Assembly (NCBI RefSeq): GCF_000282475.1
Contig: NZ_AKJF01000139.1
Coordinates: 1-40,845 of the forward strand
DNA: 40,845 bases
Reading direction: 5' to 3'
DNA from: Pseudomonas sp. GM78
GTDB taxonomy: Bacteria > Pseudomonadota > Gammaproteobacteria > Pseudomonadales > Pseudomonadaceae
Part shown: positions 15,199-23,034 of the stretch, one piece after another
Layout of the letters: each line of letters opens with the position of its first letter
How positions within the stretch are numbered: position 1 is the stretch's first letter
Program-made: the position numbers and the translations under genes
Notes under the pieces: model-generated
The model's database searches: none
The model's input: the letters and a program-made list of their open reading frames with translations, nothing else
What the model was told of the DNA's origin: nothing

Positions 15199-16110
15199 CT
15201 ACGCCTCGTCGAAGGTCGTCAACTTGGGTATCTCGGCGGCGAGAAAATCCAGCAGCGCGCGCACCGCAGGCAACAGCCCGGTCCGATGGGGCATCAACGC
15301 GGTCATGCGCGCATCCGCGACCATCCAGCCCGGCAATACCCGCCGCAAGGTGCCGTTCTTGAGCTCCTCCTTGCAGATGTAACCTGGCAAGGCGGCAATT
15401 CCGAGGTTGGCACACGCGGCTTCCTTGGTGGAAATCATGTCGTTGCTCTGGAATCTTGGCGTCAGCGGCACTGTGGTTTCCTGGCCGGACGGGCCCCGCA
15501 ACTGCCATTGCACCGGCCCTCCTCGCACAATGGAAATCGACGCATGTTGCGCCAGCTCCTCCGGGGTGGTCGGTGTGCCGGAGTTTTCCAGGTATTGCGC
15601 GCCGGCGAACAGGAACCACGGCACGCTGGCAATCGCGCGTTGGACCAGGGAAGAATCCTGCAACGGGCTGATGTGCCCCCTGATCGCCAGGTCAAAACCT
15701 TCGCCAACAATGTCCACCAGGCGGTCGGTGGAAATTTCCACAATCTGCACTTTGGGGTAACGCGTGAGGAAAATCGGCAGCAGGTCGCGCAAGGCGAACT
15801 GGGCGATTTCCACCGCCGTAGTGATACGCACCACACCGCTGGGTTCAGACAGTCGCTGCCGCACCGCCTCCTCGGCCACGTCCGCACTGTTGAGCATGGC
15901 GATAGCGTATTGGTAGAACTCGATGCCGATATCGGTCATGCCGAACTGGCGCGATGTGCGGTTGAGCAGCCGAACCCCGAGATAGGTTTCCAATTCCTGG
16001 ACCCGATGGCTCAGGGTCGATTTTGGCAGTCGCAGACTGTTGCCGGCGGCGGTGAAGCCACCGCGATCGACCACTTGAACGAAGTAAAAGACATCTTTCA
16101 GATCCAGCAT
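15199..16110 (-). CDS. LysR-family transcriptional regulator
   Basis: 303 residues from the ATG at 16110; a frame starting at 16128 is also open. The N-terminal winged HTH (about 1-60: FYFVQVVDRGGFTAAGNSLRLPKSTLSHRVQELE) and the periplasmic-binding-like effector domain (about 85-295) are standard. It most resembles the CrgA/AaeR-type branch (LNRTSRQFGMTDIG). It is divergent from the tryptophan-dioxygenase-superfamily gene, with 195 bp between them containing a 10-bp inverted repeat. By the usual LysR arrangement that gene, and perhaps the GST after it, are its targets. The effector is unknown. Confidence 0.9.
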   Translation of the reverse strand: MLDLKDVFYFVQVVDRGGFTAAGNSLRLPKSTLSHRVQELETYLGVRLLNRTSRQFGMTDIGIEFYQYAIAMLNSADVAEEAVRQRLSEPSGVVRITTAVEIAQFALRDLLPIFLTRYPKVQIVEISTDRLVDIVGEGFDLAIRGHISPLQDSSLVQRAIASVPWFLFAGAQYLENSGTPTTPEELAQHASISIVRGGPVQWQLRGPSGQETTVPLTPRFQSNDMISTKEAACANLGIAALPGYICKEELKNGTLRRVLPGWMVADARMTALMPHRTGLLPAVRALLDFLAAEIPKLTTFDEA

Positions 16111-16131
16111 CCGGCCCTGCCTTTGCAATCA

Positions 16132-16196
16132 CGCAATGGCGGTTATTCTGGCAGTTTTTCAGCGCTAATCCACCGCGAAGATCGTTCGCCATTGCG
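16132..16196. promoter_or_regulatory. Spaced 10-bp inverted repeat between the LysR and TDO-like genes
   Basis: CGCAATGGCG (16132-16141) and CGCCATTGCG (16187-16196) are perfect reverse complements 45 bp apart, starting 22 bp upstream of the LysR start codon. They could be the two half-sites bound by LysR tetramers. The classical T-N11-A form is not obvious, so this is tentative. Confidence 0.35.
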
Positions 16197-16305
16197 GGAC
16201 TTATCGTACAGCCCGGCCAACTTCCCAGGCCCGGCCGCTCACCCTAGACTTTTCCTGCTTTTCAGCCGTTGGCCTGCAAGCCAGAACTCCATCAGGAAAA
16301 CAATA

Positions 16306-17199
16306 ATGAACAGTCCTAGCGAACCCGCGAGCCTCGATCCAACCGGCACACCCGCCGGTCAAACCCCCTACAGCGCCTGGATGCGGACCGACGTGCTGCA
16401 CTCGCTGCAGAATCCGGTCAGCGACCACCCTGGCGAACACGCCTGGATCGCCCACGTGCAAGTGTCCGAGCTCTACTGGATGCTCATCGTCAAGGAACTG
16501 CAAACGGCGCAACGCCAGCTGCGGGCAAACAACCTTGGCCTGGCCTGGCGCACGCTCCTGCGCGTAGTCGCCCATCAAGAGGTGCTGGCGGCCAATTGGC
16601 GCTCGATCGACTGGATGACACCGAACGACCTGATGGCGATCCTGTCCCGTGCCGCGGCGACCTACGGCAAGGACACCGCGCTGCAGGGCTGGACCTATCG
16701 GCATATGGTTTATCTGCTGGGAATCAAGCAGGCCGAACACCTTGAACACTTCACTGTGCAGCCTGAGCGTCTGGCACAGCTGCAGCAGGCCCTGGTTGAA
16801 CCGAGCCTCTACGACGACCTGCTGGCCTATTTCAGCCGCATCGGCATGGCGGTGCCCAAGGCAGTGCTCGAACGCGACCTGAGTGCGCCCTACGTCCCGA
16901 GCCCGGCCGTCGAGCAGCTCTGGCGCGACATCTACGCCGGCCCGGACATCAACTTCCAGTTGCAGCAGATCGGCGAAACCCTCGCCGACATCGCCGAAGG
17001 CTTCAGCGACTGGAAGTACCGCCACCTGATGGCCACCCGCCGAACCTTCGGCGCCCGCCCAGCCTATTTCGGCACCGAAGGCGTCGCCTGGCTGGTGCCC
17101 ACCCTGGATGAAATCCCGTTCCCGGAGTTGTGGTCGGCGCGGACCTTCATCGGCAACCCACCGTCGGGCTGCCCGCATATGGCCAAGCATAAGAACTGA
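16306..17199 (+). CDS. Divergent tryptophan 2,3-dioxygenase-superfamily heme protein
   Basis: 297 residues. The helical fold motifs of TDO are recognisable: LQNPVSDHPGEHAWIAHVQV, TYRHMVYLLG (Arg132 at the substrate-carboxylate Arg place) and FSDWKYRH with proximal heme ligand His240. FGTEG (Thr257) stands at the GTGG loop. Canonical enzymes have a distal His two residues after the FII stretch (HQ.xELW). Here that position is Val51 and the preceding residue is His50. The only cysteine, Cys289, lies in the C-terminal SGCPH. Start 16306 follows AGGAA by about eight bases. No other kynurenine gene is present. The TDO superfamily includes heme enzymes with other chemistry (SfmD, MarE), so ordinary tryptophan cleavage should not be assumed. 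Confidence 0.75.
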   Translation: MNSPSEPASLDPTGTPAGQTPYSAWMRTDVLHSLQNPVSDHPGEHAWIAHVQVSELYWMLIVKELQTAQRQLRANNLGLAWRTLLRVVAHQEVLAANWRSIDWMTPNDLMAILSRAAATYGKDTALQGWTYRHMVYLLGIKQAEHLEHFTVQPERLAQLQQALVEPSLYDDLLAYFSRIGMAVPKAVLERDLSAPYVPSPAVEQLWRDIYAGPDINFQLQQIGETLADIAEGFSDWKYRHLMATRRTFGARPAYFGTEGVAWLVPTLDEIPFPELWSARTFIGNPPSGCPHMAKHKN

Positions 17200-17230
17200 G
17201 ATATTTTCTTCATGAGCATGGCTTGCCCGT

Positions 17231-17276
17231 GATGGCGGCATTGAGATCGCCATCGCGAGCAGGCTCGCTCCCACAG
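17231..17276. repeat. REP element with adjacent hairpin
   Basis: CATCGCGAGCAGGCTCGCTC and the following CCACAG (17251-17276) form a standard Pseudomonas REP. A 7-bp inverted repeat, GATGGCG/CGCCATC (17231-17237 with 17248-17254), partly overlaps it. It lies 31 nt after the TDO-like stop codon and may help to end that transcript. Confidence 0.75.
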
Positions 17277-17392
17277 GTTTAGCAGCGCCTTTGCGTATCG
17301 AGCAAATCAGGTAGGATACAAGCCGTTCCAGGTCCGGGGCCGCACTACATTGCGGCCACACCTCGACCCCATTTCTCACTGGAGCGGACATC

Positions 17393-17995
17393 ATGCGACT
17401 CTATGACAGCCGAATGTCGGGCAATTGCTGGAAGGTACGCATTCTGCTCAATCAACTGGGCCAGCCTTACGAGCGGATCACCCTGGACCTGGCCAAAGGC
17501 GATGCGCAAACCCCTGAATTCCAGCAGATCAGCCGCTTCTCCCGAGTCCCCGCACTGCAACTCGATGATGGCCGGTCCATTGTCGAATCCGGCGCTATCC
17601 TGCTGTACCTGGCGCAAGGCAGTCGCTACCTGCCAGACGATCCCTGGCTGCGCGCGCAAATAGTCGGCTGGCTGTCGTTTGAACAAGGCGATCTGCAAAA
17701 ACCACTGGCGCAGTGCCGCGTCTACCATTTGAAAGGCCTGGCCGGGCAAATCTCCGCGCAGATCGAGCAATTGCATGGCGAGGGCTACCTGGCGCTGGAA
17801 AAGCTCGAACACTGGCTCACCACGCACAACTGGCTGGTCGGCGACGATTACACCGTGGCCGACCTGGGGGTCTCGATCTACGTTTCACTGGCGAGTGTCG
17901 GCGGCTTCGACATGCAGCGTTTCCCCGCCATTGGACGATGGATCGCGCAAGTCAAAAGCCAGCCAGGGTGGGTCGAATTATTGCCGAACGGTTGA
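17393..17995 (+). CDS. Glutathione S-transferase family protein
   Basis: 200 residues. The N-terminal thioredoxin-like half (1-78) has MRLYDSRMSGNCWKVRILL, cis-Pro in RVPALQLDDG, and the glutathione-binding VESGAILLYLA. The C-terminal helical half contains WLVGDDYTVADLGVSIYV, the conserved N-capping and hydrophobic-staple motif of GSTs. Ser9 or Cys12 may act on the thiol. It would conjugate glutathione to, or reduce, an electrophile in the cytoplasm. A REP separates it from the TDO-like gene (193 nt), so it may have its own promoter. The WrbA gene converges on it 14 nt after its stop. Confidence 0.87.
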   Translation: MRLYDSRMSGNCWKVRILLNQLGQPYERITLDLAKGDAQTPEFQQISRFSRVPALQLDDGRSIVESGAILLYLAQGSRYLPDDPWLRAQIVGWLSFEQGDLQKPLAQCRVYHLKGLAGQISAQIEQLHGEGYLALEKLEHWLTTHNWLVGDDYTVADLGVSIYVSLASVGGFDMQRFPAIGRWIAQVKSQPGWVELLPNG

Positions 17996-18009
17996 ACGGC
18001 GTGCCCGGA

Positions 18010-18639
18010 TCAGGCCACTTCGCTGACTGCTTGCACACAGCGCAATGACCGGGCCACCGACGCGACTCTGCGCCCCTGGTACCGGGCGACGGCCAAATGC
18101 TCTTCATCGGGCATCAAGGTGTCGAGCACCGAGACATGGGTCGCGCCATACGGTGTACCGGCCTTGAACATCGAAGGGTCGGCATAACCAAGCGGCACGA
18201 TAATCAGCCCCAGGTGAGCCATCGGCGCGTAGATCGACAGCAAGGTCGATTCGTTGCCGCCGTGCTTCGAGGAGGTCGAGCCAAACACTGAACCCGCCTT
18301 GCCGTTGAGCTTGCCGGCAAACCACAGGCCGCCGAGGCTGTCGATGTAGGCCTTGAGCTCCGAAGCGATCGAACCAAACCGGGTTGGCGTACCGAAGATG
18401 ATCGCGTCGGCCCACTCGGCATCGGCCTCGGTAGGTTTCTCGTACTTTGCGTTCATGGTTTGCGCGCTGTCGAACCAACCCGGAACTTGCAGCATGACTT
18501 CACTACCCACCAGCTCCCGGGCTCGGCGCAGGCGAACCTCGGCGCCTTGTGCCAACGCGCCTTCAGCAATGGCGTTGGCGAGGATTTCGGTGGAACGGGT
18601 GCGCGAATAGAACACGATCAGGACTTTTGGTTTTGACAT
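18010..18639 (-). CDS. WrbA-like NAD(P)H:quinone oxidoreductase
   Basis: 209 residues with a flavodoxin-like fold. The FMN phosphate loop is FYSRTRSTEILA (10-21), followed by GTPTRFGSIASELKAYIDSLGGLW and GSTSSKHGGNE, both characteristic of WrbA. It reduces quinones by two electrons to hydroquinones, avoiding semiquinone radicals. It is the last gene of a minus-strand run with a ring-cleaving VOC dioxygenase (78 nt upstream) and a nitroreductase. That combination points to quinone and aromatic electrophile detoxification. It is slightly longer than the usual 198 residues because of a C-terminal tail. Confidence 0.88.
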   Translation of the reverse strand: MSKPKVLIVFYSRTRSTEILANAIAEGALAQGAEVRLRRARELVGSEVMLQVPGWFDSAQTMNAKYEKPTEADAEWADAIIFGTPTRFGSIASELKAYIDSLGGLWFAGKLNGKAGSVFGSTSSKHGGNESTLLSIYAPMAHLGLIIVPLGYADPSMFKAGTPYGATHVSVLDTLMPDEEHLAVARYQGRRVASVARSLRCVQAVSEVA

Positions 18640-18717
18640 GATGGAACCTATGGATGAGTAACGGTGAACAGCGACCCCACGATGCGGTCGCTGGCTTGAG
18701 GGGTGTATTGCGCCGGG

Positions 18718-19668
18718 TCAGATGGCGATCGGTTCGAGGCGGCTGAGCAGTTCGTCCTTGCGTTCGCTCAACCAGGACGGCGTCTGGAATTCGGCGCCCA
18801 ATTCGTCCGCTGCCTCATCGATGGTAAAACCGATGTCGGTGGTTGCCGCTTCGAACATCACGCCGCCGGGCATCTTGAAATACATCGAACGGAAGTAGTT
18901 GCGGTTCACCGATTCGGAAGTATCGATATGCCCCATCGACATCAGTTTGTCCTTGAGCGCCATCTGCTGTTCGACGTTGTCCACAGCGAAGGCCACATGG
19001 TGGATCGTGCCCTCCCCGTAGATGGACGAACCTTGCAGGCGGTCGGGCTCATGCTGGAACTCGACGACGGTGCCAGGCGCGCCGCTGGCGGTTTCAAAAC
19101 GGTGATAGGGGCCATGCTGCCCGGCGTAACGGAACTCGAGCGCGTCTTTCATGAAGATGATCGACTCGGCAACCTCGCGCAGTGACAGGGTGATGCTGTG
19201 TACCCCGCGGATGGCGAATGCTTCGGGGATGTCATCGGCGACGCACGCAGGACGGTTGTCCCGGTCGGAGGCGACCAGGTCGAATTCGATGCCGCACGGA
19301 TGCAGGAACCGTTGGCGGGTCTCACCGAAACGCGTGACCGTTTCCTTGTCGAACGGCACGTCGAAGGCTTTGAACCGTGCTCGCCAGAAGTCCAGGGAGT
19401 CCTTTGGCACGGAGTAGTTGATCACCCGGATCTGGCCAGAACCCGGACGGGCTTTGACGCCGCGTTGGCGGAACGGGAACGAGGTGACCAGCGTACCGGC
19501 GTCCCCTTGGGCGTTGCCGTAGTAGAGGTGATAAATCGGTTCGTCACCGTCAAGCAGTACCGTCTTCTTGATCAGGCTCTGTCCCAGCAGCTTCACATAG
19601 AAATCAACGTCCTCTTGCGCACCGGCAACGCCGGCAGTCAGGTGGTGGAAACCTTTAATGGCTGACAT
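18718..19668 (-). CDS. Ring-cleaving VOC dioxygenase (PcpA/LinE/MhqO-like)
   Basis: 316 residues made of two VOC modules. Likely Fe(II) ligands are one His of the pair 8-9 (FHHLT), one His of the pair 223-224 (TIHHVAFAV) and Glu273 (MFEAAT), as in hydroquinone-type extradiol dioxygenases. Such enzymes open hydroquinones to muconic semialdehydes. The product of the neighbouring WrbA-like quinone reductase would be a hydroquinone, a natural substrate. The start at 19668 has GGAG upstream; a longer frame to 19707 does not. Bacillus ydfNO and mhq operons pair similar enzymes. The exact substrate cannot be read from sequence. Confidence 0.85.
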   Translation of the reverse strand: MSAIKGFHHLTAGVAGAQEDVDFYVKLLGQSLIKKTVLLDGDEPIYHLYYGNAQGDAGTLVTSFPFRQRGVKARPGSGQIRVINYSVPKDSLDFWRARFKAFDVPFDKETVTRFGETRQRFLHPCGIEFDLVASDRDNRPACVADDIPEAFAIRGVHSITLSLREVAESIIFMKDALEFRYAGQHGPYHRFETASGAPGTVVEFQHEPDRLQGSSIYGEGTIHHVAFAVDNVEQQMALKDKLMSMGHIDTSESVNRNYFRSMYFKMPGGVMFEAATTDIGFTIDEAADELGAEFQTPSWLSERKDELLSRLEPIAI

Positions 19669-19750
19669 TCGATTCTCCAGTTTCGTTTGGACGAGCAAGT
19701 GCCGCAACGCCTGTCGGCGCCGTGGGCAATTACCAGGGGTTGGTCGGAAG

Positions 19751-20434
19751 TTATTCGTCGAGGAACGTGGTGAACTCTTCGAGTTCCAGCTTGGCGACGC
19801 TCATGCGGTTTTCCGCCAGGCTGTTGTCGGCCCAGCCCAGTGACATGCCGGCGACGATCATCTGGTCATCGGGAAGATTGAGTTCGGTACGCAGCAGAGG
19901 GTGCTGCAGTGACCAGATCTGCTGGGGGCAGGTATCGAGCCCGCGCCCCTTGGCGGCCAGCATCACGTTCTGCAGGAAGCAGCCATAACAAAGGAAACTG
20001 GCCCATTCCAGACGCCGATCCATGGTGAAAATGATGCCGACCGGCGCATCGAAAAAACGGAACTGACGCTCGACGTCACGCCGCCGTCCCTCCTTGTCGC
20101 TACGACAGCAGCCCTGGGCATCGCCCAATTGGCCGCGAAAGGAATTGAAGCGAGACTTGTAGGGATCATGCAACTGAGTCGGAAAAAACGGGTATTCCGG
20201 AGTCTGGCCTTCCGGTGCAGCGCGATACGCCTCCACCGCGGCTTTGGTAATGCGCTCGCGGGACTGACCGGTTATGACATAGCAACGCCACGGCTGGCTG
20301 TTACTCGAGCTCGGCGCATGTTTTGCCGCCGACAAAATGTCCTTCACCATGTCCATCGACACCGGTCGATCGAGAAAACCACGCTTGGCACTACGCTCGC
20401 GAATCAGATCATCAATGAACAGGCCACTCGGCAT
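19751..20434 (-). CDS. Nitroreductase-family flavoprotein
   Basis: 227 residues. FMN-binding motifs are present: RSAKRGFLDRPV at the N-terminus, APSSSNSQPWRCYVI (41-55), and DTCPQQIW in the C-terminal half. It would reduce nitroaromatics or quinones with NAD(P)H in the cytoplasm. It is the first gene of the minus-strand set with the VOC dioxygenase (82 nt downstream) and WrbA. Four cysteines or more, including an adjacent pair in GDAQGCCRSDKEGRR, lie in a polar insertion that is not general to the family. The ribosome site AAGGAG lies just before ATG 20434. About 240 bp without a gene separate it from the catabolic island. Confidence 0.87.
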   Translation of the reverse strand: MPSGLFIDDLIRERSAKRGFLDRPVSMDMVKDILSAAKHAPSSSNSQPWRCYVITGQSRERITKAAVEAYRAAPEGQTPEYPFFPTQLHDPYKSRFNSFRGQLGDAQGCCRSDKEGRRRDVERQFRFFDAPVGIIFTMDRRLEWASFLCYGCFLQNVMLAAKGRGLDTCPQQIWSLQHPLLRTELNLPDDQMIVAGMSLGWADNSLAENRMSVAKLELEEFTTFLDE

Positions 20435-20671
20435 TTTCGGTCTCCTTATTATTGGAATGGAGTCTCAGCGGTTCCCGTTGATGGCGTCTGGTTACTGTTG
20501 CTGTTGCTGACTGCCTGGGGTGTGACAGAGCATAAGAGCGTTGCGCCAGGCATAGAAGGCGCTGCGTTTGAACGCAGGGTTGCGGATTCGTGAACGATCA
20601 GGCATTGATTGACTGGCGACAACGAGAGAGAGGAGCGCCTCAATGGCGCTCCCGTGGTTGGCGGACCTCCC

Positions 20672-21814
20672 TCACGCCACCTGCATCAACTGCGCATAAG
20701 CCTGCAGATGGTGATCGTCGTCGCCCATCTGACGGGCCACCATCAGCAAGTGCTTGGCATGGTGCGACAGCATGTATTCCCAGGTCAGGCCGATGCCGCC
20801 ATGCAGCTGGATAGCTTGGTCCGCGACGAAACGGCTGGCGCGGCTGACGATGAATTTGGCGGCCGCCAGCCTGCGACTGCGCTCGTCGCTATCGGCCTGA
20901 TCGGCCACACACGCGGCCAGCAGGGTCATGGAGGTGGCCTGGTCCAGTTCGATGCGCATATCGACCATGCGGTGTTGCAACACCTGGAACTTGCCGATTG
21001 GCTGGCCGAACTGTTGGCGGGTCTTCAGGTAGTCGAGGGTCAAGGCGCAGGCGGCCTCCATGCTGCCAACGGCTTCGGCGCACTGTGCAGCGATGCAACG
21101 ACCTTGCTGGTAACGCAACGCGGGCAACGCCTGGCCCGGTTCACCGAGTAGCGCGCTGGCGTTGACGAACACGTCCTCAAGATACAGCTCGCAGGCCTTG
21201 CGCCCGTCCAGGGTGGCGAAATCGCGCCGAGACACACCGGCCTCCTGCGGGTCGAGCACAAACACACTGATGCCCTGCTCGTCACGAACCCCGTGACTGG
21301 TGCGCGCCGACACCAGGATCAGCCCGGCACTCTGGCCGCCGATAATCACGGACTTGCGGCCATTGAGTTTCCAGCCCCCGGTCACCGGCTCGGCGCGGGT
21401 CTGTACATCATTGAGCCGGTAATGACTTTGCGGCTCGTCAAGGGCGACCGCCAATTGCAGGCTGGCGCTGCCGACCTGCGGCAACAACCGGTCTTTCTGG
21501 GCTTCGCTGCCCAGCTGGGCGAGCAGGCCCCCGGCAAAAATCACCGATTGCAGATACGGCTCAAGGCACAGGCCCCGGCCCAGCTCGGTCATGACCAGCA
21601 TGTTCTCTACGCCGCTGCCACCGTAGCCGCCATAGGTTTCGGCGAAGGGCACGGCACACAGGCCAAGTTCGCCCAACTGCTGCATGAGCCGGGCGCTGAA
21701 GCCCTGTTGGCTCTGGCGATATTGCTCACGCCGTTCGAAACCATAGACGTCGCGCACCAGGCGCGCGGCGGTTTCCTGCAGCATCAGTTGCTCTTCTGTC
21801 AGTTTGAAATCCAT
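20672..21814 (-). CDS. Acyl-CoA dehydrogenase subunit lacking the catalytic glutamate
   Basis: 380 residues with the full ACAD fold (N-terminal helices, central beta-domain, C-terminal helices with QFGQPIGKFQVLQH and LHGGIGLTWEY). The residue aligned with the catalytic Glu of long-chain-type ACADs (PQERL in paralogs here) is Gly238 in QQGRC. The usual C-terminal YxGTxE segment is replaced by HLLMVARQMGD. It therefore seems unable to abstract the alpha proton alone. It lies 12 nt after the intact ACAD gene, like the alpha2beta2 ACADs of steroid side-chain and bile-acid pathways (ChsE1-ChsE2 type). I infer a heteromer with the upstream protein. Confidence 0.8.
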   Translation of the reverse strand: MDFKLTEEQLMLQETAARLVRDVYGFERREQYRQSQQGFSARLMQQLGELGLCAVPFAETYGGYGGSGVENMLVMTELGRGLCLEPYLQSVIFAGGLLAQLGSEAQKDRLLPQVGSASLQLAVALDEPQSHYRLNDVQTRAEPVTGGWKLNGRKSVIIGGQSAGLILVSARTSHGVRDEQGISVFVLDPQEAGVSRRDFATLDGRKACELYLEDVFVNASALLGEPGQALPALRYQQGRCIAAQCAEAVGSMEAACALTLDYLKTRQQFGQPIGKFQVLQHRMVDMRIELDQATSMTLLAACVADQADSDERSRRLAAAKFIVSRASRFVADQAIQLHGGIGLTWEYMLSHHAKHLLMVARQMGDDDHHLQAYAQLMQVA

Positions 21815-21826
21815 GATCGTGGCGCC

Positions 21827-23020
21827 TTACAGTTCGAGGATCATTTTCGCGATGATGTTCTTCTGGATCTCATTGGCCCCGCCATAAATCGAGGCCTTGC
21901 GCGCATCCAGGTACTGATAGGTGGCCGTGCTGCTGTAGTCGGTGTAGAGCAACGGCTCGCCGCCATAACCGAGTTCATCCTCGATGAACGGCAAGGCATA
22001 CGGGCCTACCGCCTTGCTGATCAGGTAGGTGATGGCCTGCCGAATCTCGGTGCCCCTGATCTTCAGGAACGAACTTTCGGCACCAGGTGCATCACCGTTC
22101 CGGGTGGCCGCCAGGGTGCGCAGGCTGCTCATCTCGGCGGCCAGCAACTGCATCTCGACTTCGGCGATCTGTGTGCGAAACAGCGGGTCTTCGATCAATG
22201 GCCGGCCGTCACGGAGCTCCTGGCTGGCAATGCGCTTGAGCCGGCCCAGCAATGCCTTGTTGTGGGCAATCCCGCCGATACTGGTGCGCTCGTGGGTCAG
22301 CAAGTACTTGGCGCAGGTCCAGCCTTGATTCTCCTGCCCCACCAGATTCGCCACGGGCACCCGGACGTTGTCGAAGAACACTTCGTTGACTTCATGCTCG
22401 CCATCGAGGGTGATGATCGGACGCACGGTGATGCCCGGGGTTTTCATATCGATCAACAGAAAGGAAATGCCGCGCTGTTGACGGGCTTCGGGGTCGGTGC
22501 GTACCAGGCAGAACATCCAGTCGGCATAGTGCGCCAGGGTGGTCCAGGTTTTCTGGCCGTTGACCACGTAGTGATCGCCCTCGCGCACAGCGCGGGTTTT
22601 CAACGAGGACAGATCGGAACCCGCGCCGGGTTCGGAGTAACCCTGGCACCACCAGTCTTCGCAGGAAAGAATGCGCGGTAGAAAGTGCGCTTTTTGCTCG
22701 GTGGTGCCGAACTTGATCAGCACCGGCGCGACCATCTTCAAGCCGAACGACACGACTTTCGGCGCCCCTGCCGCAAAGCACTCTTCGTCGAAAATATGCT
22801 TTTGCACCGCGCTCCAGCCGGTGCCGCCCCATTCCTCGGGCCAGCCCGGCGCCAGCCAGCCTTGGCGGTTGAGAATCTGCATCCATTGCACCTGGTGTTC
22901 TTTGCTCAGGCGTTTGCCCAGGGAAATCCGCTCGGACAGTTCACTCGGCAGGTTGTCGCGCAGGAAGGCCCGGACGTCCTGGCGGAAGGCCATTTCGTCC
23001 GTGGTGAAATCAATATTCAT
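21827..23020 (-). CDS. Acyl-CoA dehydrogenase, catalytic partner
   Basis: 397 residues. Complete ACAD features are present: GYSEPGAGSDL for flavin and substrate binding, NGQKTWTT, Glu244 in LTHERTS at the long-chain-type catalytic position, and YGGANEIQKNIIAK at the end. It oxidises an acyl-CoA to the 2-enoyl-CoA, passing electrons to ETF. It is followed after 12 nt by a non-catalytic ACAD-like subunit and preceded after 14 nt by the alcohol dehydrogenase gene. This makes it the third gene of a four-gene operon. Steroid-type heteromeric ACADs accept bulky side chains, hinting at a large or cyclic substrate, but this is not decisive. Confidence 0.88.
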   Translation of the reverse strand: MNIDFTTDEMAFRQDVRAFLRDNLPSELSERISLGKRLSKEHQVQWMQILNRQGWLAPGWPEEWGGTGWSAVQKHIFDEECFAAGAPKVVSFGLKMVAPVLIKFGTTEQKAHFLPRILSCEDWWCQGYSEPGAGSDLSSLKTRAVREGDHYVVNGQKTWTTLAHYADWMFCLVRTDPEARQQRGISFLLIDMKTPGITVRPIITLDGEHEVNEVFFDNVRVPVANLVGQENQGWTCAKYLLTHERTSIGGIAHNKALLGRLKRIASQELRDGRPLIEDPLFRTQIAEVEMQLLAAEMSSLRTLAATRNGDAPGAESSFLKIRGTEIRQAITYLISKAVGPYALPFIEDELGYGGEPLLYTDYSSTATYQYLDARKASIYGGANEIQKNIIAKMILEL

Positions 23021-23034
23021 CGATGAACTCCGGT

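Noticed and set aside
15076-17199. One 707-codon frame joining the region opposite LysR to the TDO-like protein
   Set aside because: The first 410 codons are antisense to LysR and pass through a dispersed repeat. A good ribosome site and the family start are at 16306.
16306-17199. Annotation as kynA of the kynurenine pathway
   Set aside because: The distal His is changed and neither kynureninase nor kynurenine formamidase is nearby.
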